Source: Gamsiella multidivaricata (taxonomy: Eukaryota; Mortierellomycota; Mortierellomycetes; Mortierellales; Mortierellaceae). Taken from it: a DNA stretch of 64,000 nucleotides. This document shows, piece by piece, positions 1 through 11,799 of the stretch. The DNA is taken from positions 186,001 to 250,000 of the forward strand of contig NW_026251759.1 of NCBI RefSeq assembly GCF_025024155.1, in the 5' to 3' direction. Each line of letters starts with the position of its first letter. The first letter of the stretch is position 1. The notes below the pieces were generated by a model. That model was not told the origin of the DNA. It ran no database searches and saw nothing but the letters and a program-made list of their open reading frames with translations. A program made the translations under genes and the position numbers.

Positions 1-2968
1 AGTCGTCAGTACTTTACCCACAATGCGGACACCGCCGCGTGCTGTCTGCCCTTACCATTGAGTCGACGGCGGTCAGACAAGAATCCGACCTCTCCAGCAT
101 CGTTAGAACGAACCAGGGTCAAAATGACAGCCTGCTTTTCGCGTCCCTGAAAGCCATCCACAGTGCCAATTTCAATATCGGGGTAATCCTCTTTCAATAA
201 TTGTCGCAGCAATGCGTTCTACGAACGTTAGAAATAGAAACAAATGTCAGCCAAGGGGTTGAAAAAGAGTTCATTGGGACCGCATCAACAAACCTTACTG
301 ACCTGTGCACTATAAGGCGTGATGATGGCAATGTCCTCTGGGCCAACACCAGACTTCATCAAGTCCTTGACATATTCCACCACAGTAGCAGCCTCCCCTC
401 GGTTCAACTTGCTGTCATCGGGTCCGCCGCCCACGGAAGACCCCCCTGGTCCATTTCCGTCCTGGTTTTCTGTCTCCTCAGTCATGCCAGCCATACTGGT
501 ATCCAAGAAAACCAACGCATGATCCACGTCGCTTTCTTCCTCGGACGGATCGCGTGCCTTTTTCACCCTCGGCAAATCCTTCAGCAGCCATTGTCGACAA
601 GATTCGTCCGCAACGAGTAAGTTCTGGTACAATTTCGTGCTCGGGAAAGCCATGATATCCTCGTGCATCCGGTACTGTGTCACTAGAGTTCGCTTAATTA
701 GCTTGGCACCATCTTTGGGGAAACAGCCCAGGAGTCGCACGAACATCGTGGTCGAGAGTAAGAATGATGAATAGTCCTTGTCCTTGGCGATCCGCTCCAA
801 ATCCAGTGCAGGGACCTCAAAGGATGCAGAAGCTCCGGCCCTGGCGGCTTTTTTCCTCTGTTCCTTAAGCTCCTTAGTAAGCGAGAGCGCTTCTGCCGCC
901 AGGAGCGACGTAGCGCTGATTCCCTCTGAAACAATCGTCGGCGGTAACTGTAGATGATCCCCGGCCAAAACCACTTTTGCTCCCTTGCCAATGGCAATCC
1001 AGCATTCCTATCACCATAGCAAATAAACAAATTAATATGTGTATTCCAGTCCTTATGCGCAAAAACGAGCTGTCTGTGCATAGTTTTTGATCACTTACCG
1101 CTGCAGGAAGACGCATAACAGAAGTAAAGAGTTGTGCATGCAGTAAATATATGGGAAAGAAAGGGTCAGTAGATTACGATGGTAGACAGGTATGTAGTGT
1201 TGCGGATTTCCTGCTCAACCACTTTGCGGATCCTTTTGATCATTTACCTTCCAAGGCCTGTGTTGCCTCATCAATAATCACAACATCAAACTTCTCGCCC
1301 CAGAGATTCTTTGCCGCACATCCGTTCAATGTGCTCAAGACCACGCTCGCACTCTGGATCAGTTCCTTGACGACCAGCTTTTCGCGCGCCTTGAAATCCT
1401 TTCGAAGCTGCTTCACCTCCTGATACAGTTGTTTGCGCTCCGAGCGAAATTTGCACCGTTGGATCTTTTGAAAGGTTTCGTCCAGCTCCACACGGATGTC
1501 GTTCACGAGCCTTCCTTGGTCACTGGTCCTGGAGAGCACATCGAGCGAGTGATCCAGCACACTCGGCAGCAGTCGAGCTGGGTGGCCTGTCCTGACAATG
1601 TTGATCCTGTGACTAGCAAGACGCTCCACCAGGTTGTCTATGTTTGAAGACAAAAACCATGAATTGTCTGTTTGAATGTACAATAAAAAAAAAAAATATG
1701 CGGCGGCGATACATGCAGACGGATTCTTCCTTGAGACGTACCCACACTAATGTTGGAGGGCCCACAAACCAAAATCCGTTTCTTTTGCAGGACGAGTTGT
1801 CGAATCAACTCAACCAGCGTAAAGGTCTTTCCTGTGCCTGGCGGTCCATGGATCAAGGCCACCTGCTCTGCGGCCAGTGCGAATCTCACGGCTTCCTGCT
1901 GAGACGGATTCAAAGTCGGGTCCAGAAACTTGACCTTGGAGAGATCAGTCCATGCCTCGTCGAACGTTGGGGTTTGTGCACCGAACAACACGTTTGTCAG
2001 AGCCAGTGGCAAACTGTTTGCGGAGACTTGTGAAAGCGTGCCCTTCAGGAACTTCATTTGTGAGAGCATTCTATGCAGTGAGGTAGGACCCAGAGATCAG
2101 AGGTTGTATCTATATCAGTCCAACTTGTAAAGACAATTTCATCCGCACAGCTACGCCTTAGCATAATTATGCTCTATTGAATACCTCTCGTAGGTAACAT
2201 TGTTAGCCAACTTGACACTAGGGTGAGGATGAAATCAAACCAGATACAGCTCCTGTTAGTAATAGTTCGATCAAAAAAACATATCATCTGGTCGACATTC
2301 AAATTAGAAACGATTCAAGCAAATTAGACGTACAGCCGACAGCGTTCCTGGACCTCCTTTGGGATCTCTTCCTCATTCTCTCCTTCTTTCCTGGATTTGA
2401 TGGCGACAACGATGGTGGATTCTGTAATTCGAAAGATGACGCCGTCCAGTTTTGGTTTCCAGCCAGCCTTCATGGGCTTTCCCTTGCTTCCTGTGCCATG
2501 TTCCTCCAAGGCGACGATATCCCCAACTCGCAATCTGTGGGTGGGCAAGGCGGAACTAGTTGATGTTGCGTTCGACAGCTCAAGATCGACTAAACTTGTT
2601 CACGTAAAACCAGAAGCCCTTTTGTTAGACCACTGAGAGAGATCGCAAGTAGCACGGAGGAGGGGCGAAAACAAAACTGTCGGTTCTCAATTGGATGTAC
2701 CTCTTTCCACCTGCGCCAGTCTTCATACCGACGACTGTCAGCCCTAATACTGCAAGTCCTCGCTTGGCGAGTTGAGCGGGCGTGCATGCTTCAAACACTC
2801 GCTGGATCTCCTGCACCTCAAAATCGCGCTCGGCCTGGACCAGCTTTTCCTGGTGACCTATGTTGTATTAACAGGGTCAGTTATGCAGTTCTGGCCAGTA
2901 AGCACAACGAGGCTTTATAATACAGTAAGGGTTGTGGATACCATACTTAAGAATAATTCGGGATCCAT
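1..2968 (-). CDS. IGHMBP2/Hcs1-like superfamily 1 (Upf1-type) helicase, 3' part cut by window edge
   Basis: ATP-dependent 5'-3' RNA/DNA helicase of the IGHMBP2 (SMUBP-2)/yeast Hcs1 branch. My exon model, with all phases consistent, is 2947-2968, 2701-2857, 2334-2594, 2185-2217, 1742-2070, 1248-1637, 1099-1100, 303-1007 and 56-218, giving about 687 residues in the window. Visible motifs are Walker A GPPGTGKT (residue about 233), motif [11 protein letters not shown], motif [13 protein letters not shown], motif [14 protein letters not shown], motif [11 protein letters not shown] and the start of motif VI (SDRRRLN), where a GTAAGG donor opens an intron that leaves the window. The N-terminus carries the family's 1B-like beta region ([12 protein letters not shown]). 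The start at 2968 (MDPELF) lies in a 22-nt exon and is inferred. R3H/AN1 domains, if present, lie outside. The 2-nt exon at 1099-1100 is needed to join ALEA to ECWIAI, matching family ALEASCWI. Confidence 0.9.
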
Positions 2969-3339
2969 TTACTGATGAGCTGCAGTCGGAATAAGGCGCA
3001 ATTAGTTGAATGAAATGGGGGGGCGATGATGAGTGAATCTTGATTTGTATTTATCTCTAATGAAACAAGTGGTTGCCGCAGAGGTTTGTGGACCTGAGTA
3101 CTGGACGCGTCGCCTCCAATTGGATTGCGGCACCATAAAAAATCAATTGTCCGACCGAAAACGCGTCTTGTCGCGTACGCGTGTCATTATCTGGACATTA
3201 TACGTGCTCGAATAAGAATCCTCAAAGGCGAAATGGGCTCTCCGTCCTCAAAACCACATCAACCGTCGCCTTGCTAAATACCAACAGCTACAAAGAAAAC
3301 AAAAAAGCATACTACATAGGCAAGTTTAGATACCATCCT

Positions 3340-4060
3340 TTGTCAGTTCATGGCCAGAACACTGTCCCATGGTTTTATTCCTCTCGAACTGCATCCGAAG
3401 CGATTAACTTTGTAGCTTTCTTCGTGATCGTTGCTACGCCATCATGTCTTGCCCATTGCTTTCTTCATCCCTTCGCCTTCTCAGTCACTGGCTCCCAGGC
3501 ATCCTTATCCATGACCAGTTTATTCTTCAAGAGCGTGATCGTCAGTGCTGTCGCCACAATCCTGGCATCTCATTCACTGTCCTTGGCCACCTTATCTGCA
3601 ACTGCTGCGGTACTACTGACACACGAGAGCATGGTTGGCTTCCACCTCCTGAAACCATCAAACGTCTACAGGTCTCTCGAACATCTTAAATTTTAACCAA
3701 GTTAGCCCGTGAGCGGGATGTCTTGGCTGTTGCAGTCAGGACGGTCCTCATTACTGCAGTCCGAGCAATTGCGCCAGCACCAGCATCACTAGTGGTGGTG
3801 GTGGTGGTGGTTTTTTCGCCTAATCTTTTTACGCGTCCTCCGTGCTTCTCCGCCTTTCACAGATGGTATGACGCGTATCCAGATATCGAATGACGCTGGA
3901 ACGAGAGTGACACCTGCACTATATGCATATACTTGTTCAAGGATATACCAGAATTTCGTCAGTCGAGACTTTGGGGTGTCATAAACTACGGAGGGATGAT
4001 TTGCAGTGCCTGAAGCAGCTTCGGAGGTACCAGTTGTGGTAAATGTGCACATTTTCGTCC
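3340..4060 (-). pseudogene. possible decayed coding sequence
   Basis: Read on the minus strand, short pieces look protein-like (for example VADKVAKDSE, ARIVATALTITLL, MDKDAWEPVTEKAKG). They are interrupted by in-frame TGA codons and need frame changes to connect, with no good GT-AG junctions between them. A separate 87-residue open frame at 3789-4052 ends in NHHHHHH followed by a stop, encoded by a CAC repeat. I do not recognise the family. The alternating good and broken frames suggest a degraded gene; chance open frames are the alternative. Confidence 0.28.
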
Positions 4061-4985
4061 GTCAGGATTGTCAGCGGCGGGCTTGATCGTTTCCTCGATC
4101 GAGGCTTCAACGATGGAGAATCGGATTTCTTGTCGTCCGCGACCCCTTCAGGGGCTAATGTACGTTGCACAGGAAAGTTCAAGATCTCTATCATGAATCT
4201 GGATGGCTGTGGGAGCAGTCTGTACAATGGCCCGAGACCAAAAAGATCTCCCCCCTCTCCCTCCATTCCCGCGTAGTGTCTTCACTGAATGGAACAACGA
4301 TCCGCCGCATTGCTTTGCTATGGGCCGACTTTTCACAAACCCAAGAACAGGTATTTCAGAAACGTCTGAGATGTGAGGGTATACTTGTACATGTGCATGA
4401 AGCTAGGATGATAGGTCGGAAGGTGAAGGCATGCAGGGCTGTGGGGCTGTGAGGCTGTGAGGGAGGGAGTATGTGGTAAGTGGGATGAAGAGATGCCAAG
4501 CAATGGTTTAGGATTTTTGGGCTTCTATGGAACGGGGAAAAATAAGTTGTTCGCTTTTCCTCGCTCACGCTCACGCTCACGCACACAAAAAAAAGTAGAT
4601 TGGCCTGTCATCGTGCATGCATAAGAGGATATTCAACCACAGGGAAGGAAGATAGGATTTGAAGATTCCAGTTGATCATGAGGAGTGGTGGATTCCAACA
4701 CAGTGGACCGTGCCATGGGGGGCCTGCTAAGGCACAAGAAGTGGGAAGAGGTACAGGTACACAAGTACCATATACGATATTGTTGGGACAGCGAGCCCGG
4801 ACAATGACACGACACCTGCCAACAAAACGGGGGGTATGTGAGAGGATGGGACCGATCGGATGATCCTGCGTGAGCAACAAGAACTATGACAGCTGTAAAC
4901 AACGACGACAACAACAACAATACCAACAACAATAAGGGCTGGTAGACTCACAAATTGACGCGTCCAGCATGTGTTTAGGTCAGGG

Positions 4986-5036
4986 TTTGCCCCCACCCCA
5001 CCCCCCCTCCCCCTCCCTCCCTTTCCTTCCCCTCCC
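4986..5036. repeat. C-rich tract facing the G29 tract
   Basis: The plus strand is almost only C with a few A/T (CCCCACCCC, CCCTCCCTCCC, CCTTCCCCTCCCC). It lies about 100 bp before the G29/GGGAA tract and is partly complementary to it, so the two could pair or behave as paired purine/pyrimidine blocks. No gene overlaps. Confidence 0.8.
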
Positions 5037-5135
5037 CAAATAGAATGGTACTGATTCTCGGGAAGACAACCACAGGAATGTGCAAGGGACATACAGAACC
5101 GTAAAATGTATCCACGAGCTACCAAAAAAAAAAAA

Positions 5136-5190
5136 GGGGGGGGGGGGGGGGGGGGGGGGGGGGGAAGGGAAGGGAAGGGAAGGGAAGGAA
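5136..5190 (+). repeat. G29 homopolymer followed by GGGAA repeats
   Basis: A run of 12 A is followed by 29 consecutive G (5136-5164), then AAGGG units repeated about five times. It is one of the longest G runs one could expect in an assembled genome and a strong candidate for G-quadruplex formation. The exact G count may be affected by sequencing or assembly error. Confidence 0.9.
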
Positions 5191-5632
5191 AGCGAGCGAG
5201 CAGTTGAAGCACAGTTCCACGATACTGCCAAGAGATGCCTTGCCCAAAATACGTGCGGTACGTGTGCGGATGGCGGGTATAGGTAATGCGTAATGCGCTA
5301 GACCAAATCCACGGAACTTCAGCGCTCTCTTGGCTGTTTCTGATTATGATATTTTATTTGTTTGGGTCGCGCTTCAGCTGCTAACTGCTATGGCCGAGAA
5401 AAGAACAGAGATGCAGCAGGATGATGTTGTCCTCGCCCCCCTTCGCCTCCCCCTCTGTATATAGCCAATTGTCAATTGATCCCTTACGTCCACACAGACT
5501 ACTTCCAATCGCCTATAGCCCATCAGCATACATTATTATCATCATTCGCTTTTATAAAGCTCACTCAGCTTCGGCAACCTCGGTCCGCGCCTTTTTGCTT
5601 TTCTTCTTTCTCTTTCTTTTTCTTTTGATCCG

Positions 5633-5697
5633 CTCTTTAACCTCTTTAACCTCTTTAATCCCTTTAATCCCTTTAATCCCTTTAATCCCTTTAATCT
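5633..5697 (+). repeat. 9-nt tandem repeat (TCCCTTTAA type)
   Basis: About seven 9-nt units, the first ones reading CCTCTTTAA and the later ones TCCCTTTAA, lie within a CT-rich region. Because nine is divisible by three, the forward frame reads through it as a repeated tripeptide, which makes a spurious open frame. Confidence 0.85.
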
Positions 5698-6666
5698 TCA
5701 TTACTGGTTCTCTCACTTACTCTCGCTCACGCGCTCATCCACACACTCACTCGTAGCTTTATCTCCTTCCTTCAATCTCTCTCGCTCCTCGCTCTTCACC
5801 GCACTTGGCCCATCCGTACCAGAATCTACCTGATCTGCACTCCCCTTCATCGACCTACTGGCACTTGTCTGTATCCCCAAATTTCTCAAGGATCACACTT
5901 TTTGTGGACTAGCCCTGTACGAAATCTTTTTGGACGCCTTGACCAATAATCACGTCCACCATAAACGTCCTACCTGAACGCGTCCTTGTCCCGACCCGTC
6001 CCTGCCGCGTCATAGTTCGCTGTATTGCTATCGTCATCTGGAAAAAGGTAATGAACGGATGACATATATTTTTTTTTTTATTTTTCAAATCGATCTTTGG
6101 TTTGCCACCAATTCTTTTACCCGCTGTTGTTCTCCTTTCCCTTCCTCGGTTCATAAGAGCACTACGGCGATGAAAACAGAGCAAACATGACCACCATCCA
6201 CCCTCCCCTCCCCCCTATCTGCCACCCTTTGCTCCCGTACCATTCTTCGCTCTCCCATTCGTGTTTTCAGGGTGAGATGACCCGATCCCGGTTAGGTGGG
6301 GAGGGAAAAAAGTACTTGCGAGGTCAGCTGCATCATGCGTGGATTGACACGCATTGGTCTATGGTACTGTTTTTTTTTTCATGGGAACAGCCCGGAACCC
6401 ATTTGGACAATGTGAATTCATCATGCAGACCCTCCTCGTACGTATATAGCTTCAACCCCCTGTGCTTTCCGATATTTAGTGAACGACTTCAGCGACCAAT
6501 ACAACGACGGGCAGCTGCAACAAACTCGAATACAATGCAGCTGGATCACATCACATTAGATTCCACTGCATTGTTCAACATTGCTGACAGTGATAATGAT
6601 AGTGAGGATGGCAGTAGGGATGACAGTGAGGAATGACAGTGGGAATGACAATGAGATTGATAAGGA

Positions 6667-6711
6667 TAAGGATGATGAGAATGATGATGATGGTGATGAT
6701 GATGATGATGT
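6667..6711 (+). repeat. GAT/GATGAT microsatellite
   Basis: Imperfect GATGAT/AATGATGATGGTGAT repeats, preceded at about 6600-6660 by related TGACAGTGAGGAA-like units. There is no supporting gene model. Confidence 0.75.
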
Positions 6712-6945
6712 GTGGTCCTTCCCGGCAGGGCTGTTCCCCGCTCTATTTTGGTTCCTCCGTGTCCTTGGAGTCTCCCGCTCTCTGTCTCCTATTCCTGTTC
6801 TCCTTGAGGTTCAAATCCAATCCAAGCAGATTGTACACATTGACAAATGGGATAAATTATATAAGAGCGAGAGCGAGAGTATATGCTTGACCCATTGCGC
6901 TGGGGTGTCCTCCTGCGTCTCTCATATGCAAATCGGTTGAGGGAG

Positions 6946-6999
6946 GGAGAGGAAGAGAGAGAGAGAGTGTGTGTGTGTGTGTGTGTGCATGTGTGTGTG
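6946..6999 (+). repeat. GA then GT dinucleotide microsatellite
   Basis: A GAGAGA block runs directly into (GT)n with one CAT interruption. Open frames that cross it are repeat artefacts. Confidence 0.85.
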
Positions 7000-7817
7000 A
7001 CAGAGAAAGAGGAAAGACACAGTCCACACGCGTCTGTGGCAAAGCACTCTCCCACCAGTTTTACTGTACGCAGTGGGCGGATGGGCAGACGGGTGGATAG
7101 GCAGATGGATGGGTGGGTGTTGTCGTCGTTGGCTGCTCCTACTGGTACTGGTGCTGCGAGTAGACATTCTTGGGGGAGTAAAGCGGCTTGACATTCCCAC
7201 TCTCTCCCTCCTGTCCTTCTGATTCTCGTTCACTCTTGCTCGTGCCCGTGTCCGCATACTCGCTCTTGCCATGCACCACCCTCTCGCCCTCTCGCCCTTT
7301 TGTCCCAAGCATCTGGCAGTCCTCTGCTATCCACAGAGGCCTTTGATATCGCTTCCTCCTAACCTGCGTTCCCGACTGACCCACTTCGTCTCTTCTTCTC
7401 TTTCTCTTTCTCTCTCTCTCTTCTTCCTCTCTTCTTCCTCCTCCTGCTGCCTGTATTTCCATCTCCCTCTTCCTCTTTCCTCTTTCCTCTCCTCCTCCTT
7501 CCCGCATTGTCGCCCCTCTTTGGCTATCTGACACACAGACCACCTTCGCCCTTTTTTTTTTTATAGTCCCACCCTCGCTTGTCATACCCTCTTGTCATCA
7601 TCATTCATCATCACCCCCATCCACTGCTGCAGATCGTTCCCTCCCCCCCTTCCCCCCCAAATCGCACCATTACCTTGTATACAAATAAGCCCAAACCCAC
7701 CTCCCTCTTTTTCTCGCCCTTCACCATCTCACCCTCTCCTTGCTCCTTTCGCTCCTGATCCGCCCTTCTTAGCTCCTCACCATCCCTCACCGCCACCCCA
7801 TCCAGAGCACAACAACC

Positions 7818-9965
7818 ATGCCCTCCACCCCAGACCTCCCTCTTGAGATCTGGTTCCAGATCCTGAACCAGACTCTCAGCCTCCTCCTGCCGATCGCCAC
7901 CACCCCTCGACTCTACTCGACCCACATCCTGCCGCTCCTCCTCACATCTCACACCTTCTACGAACACTGCCATCCCCTCACACACCCTCATCTCCGCAAA
8001 CACAGACTCCTCCAACTGTTCACCCGCTGGAAGGCTGCTCACTCGCGAGAGGTCCATTTTTACCATCACCCACTCCGGAACCACGTCCGATACGCATTGC
8101 CGGATCGCGTTGGCAACCCGCCAGGCGAGGAATACGAGACCCTGTACAGCTTCATCAAGCGCGCCTACCTCTTTGGCTGCGAGAGCGTTTGTGGAACGGT
8201 CATCCCTGTCGAGGGCGGACTGGAGCCGCCAGTCTTGACACCCTCTGCATCTGCACCTGAGGCACCGGCACCGGCCCAAGGAAACAATACCAATGAAGGA
8301 ACAGTCAACCCCACAGTGACAAATCACTCGACACCGGCATCTGCCACAGGCACAGGGGTCAGTGCGGGTAAGTGCAAGAACCCTGTCTATCCATTGGTTG
8401 TGTCACCAGGCTCTATTCACGTAAAATGCGCGAGGGATATCTAACATATGCTTAATTTTTTTTTACTTTGATGCCATCCTTTTATCTCAGGTGTCGTCCT
8501 TGCTCCCCCGCCTGCACAAGTAAGCGCACCCCTGACTACCCATCATGGCGGCGATGGTGGCGGACAGGGCTGGAAGAACCATGCTCTACAGTGGCATGTT
8601 GCGAACCCTACATTTGCGGCAGAGGGCACAATTGAGCTCTACCGCGACGTTGTGGAAGAATACCGACGCGTGGTCTGCGGCAGCGCCGCCGCCAGGGAGC
8701 GACACCGTGAGATTGAGCGCGCTATGGATATGATGAGGAACCCTCACCGCTATACCGAACACTCGGTAGCAGAATACCAGTGCCAAAAGGATGATACGAT
8801 TGCAGAGGAGGATAACGCGGAGGCCGATGACGAGGGTGAGGGCGAGGAGGAAGAGGAAGAGGAAGAAGACGACAATGAGATGATTGAACAAAATACAAAC
8901 GAGCTTCTGTCCGAAATCGAGGCCAAGGGTGGACTCCGTAGACGGGATAGCGGCCACGGGCAATCATCTTCCGAGATGGATATTGATGACGACATGGATG
9001 AGGAAGATGATGAAGACATGATGTGCGTCGGTAAGCGGGGGCGGGAAGAAAAGATGCTCGCTGACCTTGAGCTAGCCAAGCGGGGATCCCAGACAACGTC
9101 GATGGATTACCAGCTAGAGAGCGGCAGCAGTAGCAGCCATCGCCACGGTATGCGCAATCGAAAGTTGGAGCGGTCCGTTTCTGCAGGCGAGCAGGAACAG
9201 ATCATCATGGACATGGCCCTGGACAAGCATTGTCATCCCATGTCGCCGTCGGTCGAGCCCCTCTATTCCCTCGAGACAAAGCCCTATGGCTCTTCATCTC
9301 CGTCCTCGTCCTCCTCATCTCTGGGGCAGACACGCTCTGGATCGCCTGCGCCCTTTACACGCCCCGCGCCACCAAGCCGCAAGACACGAGAGAACGGCAG
9401 CTACAGCCGATCAAGGTTCTCCAGAACCCTCCAGCGCAGCCACTCAAGTCCAGGCACCACAGACGCTGCCCGTATACCCAGTCTACCTCTCTTCAGCAGC
9501 GCACGGTTCTTTGGCAACCCTTCTTCGCACCCATCCTCCCTCCCACAGCCATCCCCTTCAGATCCCTTCCCCGCGAGCCAGAACACCAACAATAATAGCA
9601 ACAACACATCTATACTTGCTCCCCTTTCAAAGTCATCTCTCTCCGAAACATCCTCACAGCAACAACAGCAGCAGCAACAGCAACAGACACGACCCCTCAA
9701 GGCTGAGGATCTGGATTTCGATCTTGCATCGGCCTGTGCGAACACATTTGCTTCGGACCTGGCATTTGTCCTGGCCCGGGTTCCCGGACTGGGTGCACAT
9801 TTCCATCGATTTGAGCAGTTGGCCAAGCTGAAGCTCCATGTGGGCTGGGCTAAGCATGCGCAGAGTCGTGGTGGGAACGATGTCTTTGTCATGAGCTGTT
9901 CTAGACTGATCAGTCTTTTGGCACCTCTGGCCAACACTCCCCTTGTGAGCGAGCGTGCTGGTTAG
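7818..9965 (+). CDS. F-box domain protein with acidic and polyglutamine tracts
   Basis: Probable substrate-recognition subunit of an SCF-type cullin-RING ubiquitin ligase. Two exons, 7818-8367 and 8491-9965, are joined in phase across a GTAAGTG...CTCAG intron, giving 674 residues. The N-terminus (MPSTPDLPLEIWFQILNQ) fits an F-box first helix. The next 180 residues contain the conserved-looking FIKRAYLFGCESVCG. The centre is low complexity: a Glu/Asp block (about residues 240-262), Ser-rich segments, and a Q10 run (SSQQQQ...) near residue 565. The last about 100 residues look folded (DLASACANTFASDLAFVLAR, HFHRFEQLAKLKLHVGWAKH). I see no LRR, WD40 or kelch repeats, so the substrate cannot be guessed. 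It is convergent with the gene at 10492-11799. Confidence 0.75.
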
Positions 9966-10491
9966 AGGGAAAGAAGGGGAGGAAGAAAAAGGAAAGCGAC
10001 AGCGACAGCGTGAGTCTGCGTATAAAGAGACGAGACTATTACTTTAATGTTATAATAATTGTTACCATAAAAAAAGATAATGAAAAAGAAAATGAAAAGG
10101 AAAAAGAAAAAGAAAAAGAAAGAAAGAAGAACCTTCAACCTCGCTGGATGCGCCGATTTCTTTGTTTTTTTGTTCTACTGTTTTTTGCTTCCCGCTGTAA
10201 TAAATAAACTCGACTCCCCTGTCCTTTTGTTTCGATCTTTTGCGCAGCAAAGCACAGCAAAACACAACACAACGCAACACAACACAACGCAACACAACAC
10301 AACATAGCGCAGCACAGCACAGCATAGCACAACAGAGCACAGCAGAGAACAGAACAGAACAGAACACCATAGCACAAGAACACAGTATGTAGCCAAAGGA
10401 CGCTCAGTCCCATATCAATGAAGTTTTATTTTATTTTTTTTCTATAATGTACAGTACAGATGCTTTTATCTCCCCTCCCCCTCATTCCTTT
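9966..10491. other. intergenic spacer between convergent genes
   Basis: 3' flanks of the F-box and CREST-like genes. The spacer is A-rich (GAAAAAGAAAA units at 10078-10130) and contains a long ACAAC-type repeat at 10247-10366. No gene is seen. Confidence 0.6.
10247..10366 (+). repeat. pentanucleotide ACAAC/GCAAC/GCACA repeat array
   Basis: About 120 bp of 5-nt units that drift from CACAA and CGCAA to GCACA, ATAGC and AACAG. All six frames are open across it, which explains several spurious Cys/Leu-rich and Thr/Asn-rich frames. Confidence 0.85.
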
Positions 10492-11799
10492 TTATTTTGC
10501 CAATGCAGCGCTGGCGATGCCGTACCACAGACTGAGACCCCCGGCGAGATGCCAATAAGAATGTCCACAAAAGAGCTTGAACCGATCAGCCGCGAACATG
10601 GACAAGCCCACTAAACCGGCCGCGAGTCCGATCCAGGCCTCATGGACGGCGAACCCCCAGATGGAGGCCGGGATCATCAAGACCATCAACGACAAGGAGA
10701 GCATGGCAGTACGTCTCCAGGAGACGATGAAGAGTGTGACCATGCTGATGACCAGCAGATAAGGGGTCCAGGCGCAATGGACGACAGTCGAGATCAAATC
10801 CGGGACCATCAGGGCGTAGGGTTCAGGGAGGGATCGGAGGAGTTGGATGGTATTCATGTAGAACATGATGGTAGCGAAACAGGCATCGAGGGACGAGAAG
10901 ATCTTGTAGAGGGTCGCGTGGTAGAGGGTCGAGGTCGCGGCGGTGATGACGGAGAGGAAGATTGCGAAATGGGTGATATGGATATCGGGCGAGGACCAAC
11001 GGAAGCGGGGGTCGAGGTAGAGGAGCAACGGAAGAGCGAAGCATGGGGAGCTGATTGTGCAGTAGAACTCGGCTAAAAAAAGGACATTGAGATATATACA
11101 TGTAAGCAGGAATGGTTAGCAAAAAAGGAGCACAGACGATTACTTTAACGGACGGTGGGGAGAGGACGAAGACATCAACAACAACAACAACAACAACACG
11201 TTTCTAAACCATAAAAGATGACACATACCAGCCCAGTGAACAGTCGCATATTTCCTCTCTAATGTCACCACGGTGGCCTTGCTGAAGAGCTGTTTGGTAA
11301 GCGGTGCAGATGGCGATAGCTGCTGATGATGATGATGGTGGAGACTGTGGCTATGACTCCGGGTATGACCATGGTGATGGTGGTGGTGGTGATGTCCGTT
11401 CGAATGGTAATGCAACCGCTCGTCCCGACCTGCCTTCGTGATCACTCGCGATAGCCAGGTCAACGGGGACGTGTATGTGTTCTCCCGCGACGACATTGTT
11501 GGTGGTCCTGTTCCAGGCCCTGTTCCGTGGCCGGCCTTTGTATTCCACAGCGGCACATTCGTCGTCGATGATAGTGAGGAAGGAGAATGGATTGAATAGG
11601 AGACACTATCGGCGGTGGCAGAGGCGGATGATTTTGATCCCCACATCTCGTTCTCGATGTCATTGGCCGAGATGGCAGCAGTGTTCAGGCTGGGCAGTCC
11701 CAGGGCGATGGCGCGGGAGGCGCGGCGCCGCGAGATGTTCAGGGGCTGCATCGGCAGTTGGATCGGCAGGACCTCTTGTTGGAGCTCGAAGGGCGGCAT
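10492..11799 (-). CDS. CREST-superfamily-like multi-pass membrane protein with His-rich N-terminus
   Basis: Likely membrane hydrolase or receptor-like protein of the CREST class (alkaline ceramidase, PAQR, Per1, TMEM8). Exons 11229-11799 and 10492-11072 join in phase (VHWA|AEFYCTISS) to give 383 residues. The second exon encodes about seven hydrophobic segments and the class pattern: Ser and His in STLYHA (SxxxH), Asp in SLDACFATIMFY, and a C-terminal HSYWH (HxxxH). In CREST enzymes these residues bind zinc. The about 190-residue N-terminus is low complexity, Ser-rich and carries an H8 run followed by SHSHSLHHHHH (about residues 137-163), which could bind metal. It is intermediate between subfamilies, so substrate is not assigned. 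Confidence 0.6.

Larger units (their letters stand above)
2969..7817. other. 4.8-kb stretch without an intact gene
   Basis: No open frame here shows a recognisable domain or a believable exon chain. The stretch holds a possible gene remnant on the minus strand (about 3340-4060), an extreme G tract, a 9-nt tandem repeat, GAT and GT repeats and a long CT-rich lead-in to the F-box gene at 7818. Several frames are open only because the DNA is low complexity. Part of 5400-7817 is probably upstream regulatory and 5'UTR sequence of the F-box gene. Confidence 0.6.

Noticed and set aside
4360..4600. Ser/Pro-rich frame over CTCACG repeats
   Set aside because: Simple-sequence artefact.
10062..10413. 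Cys/Leu-rich frames on the minus strand
   Set aside because: Produced by the 5-nt repeat array; all frames are open there.
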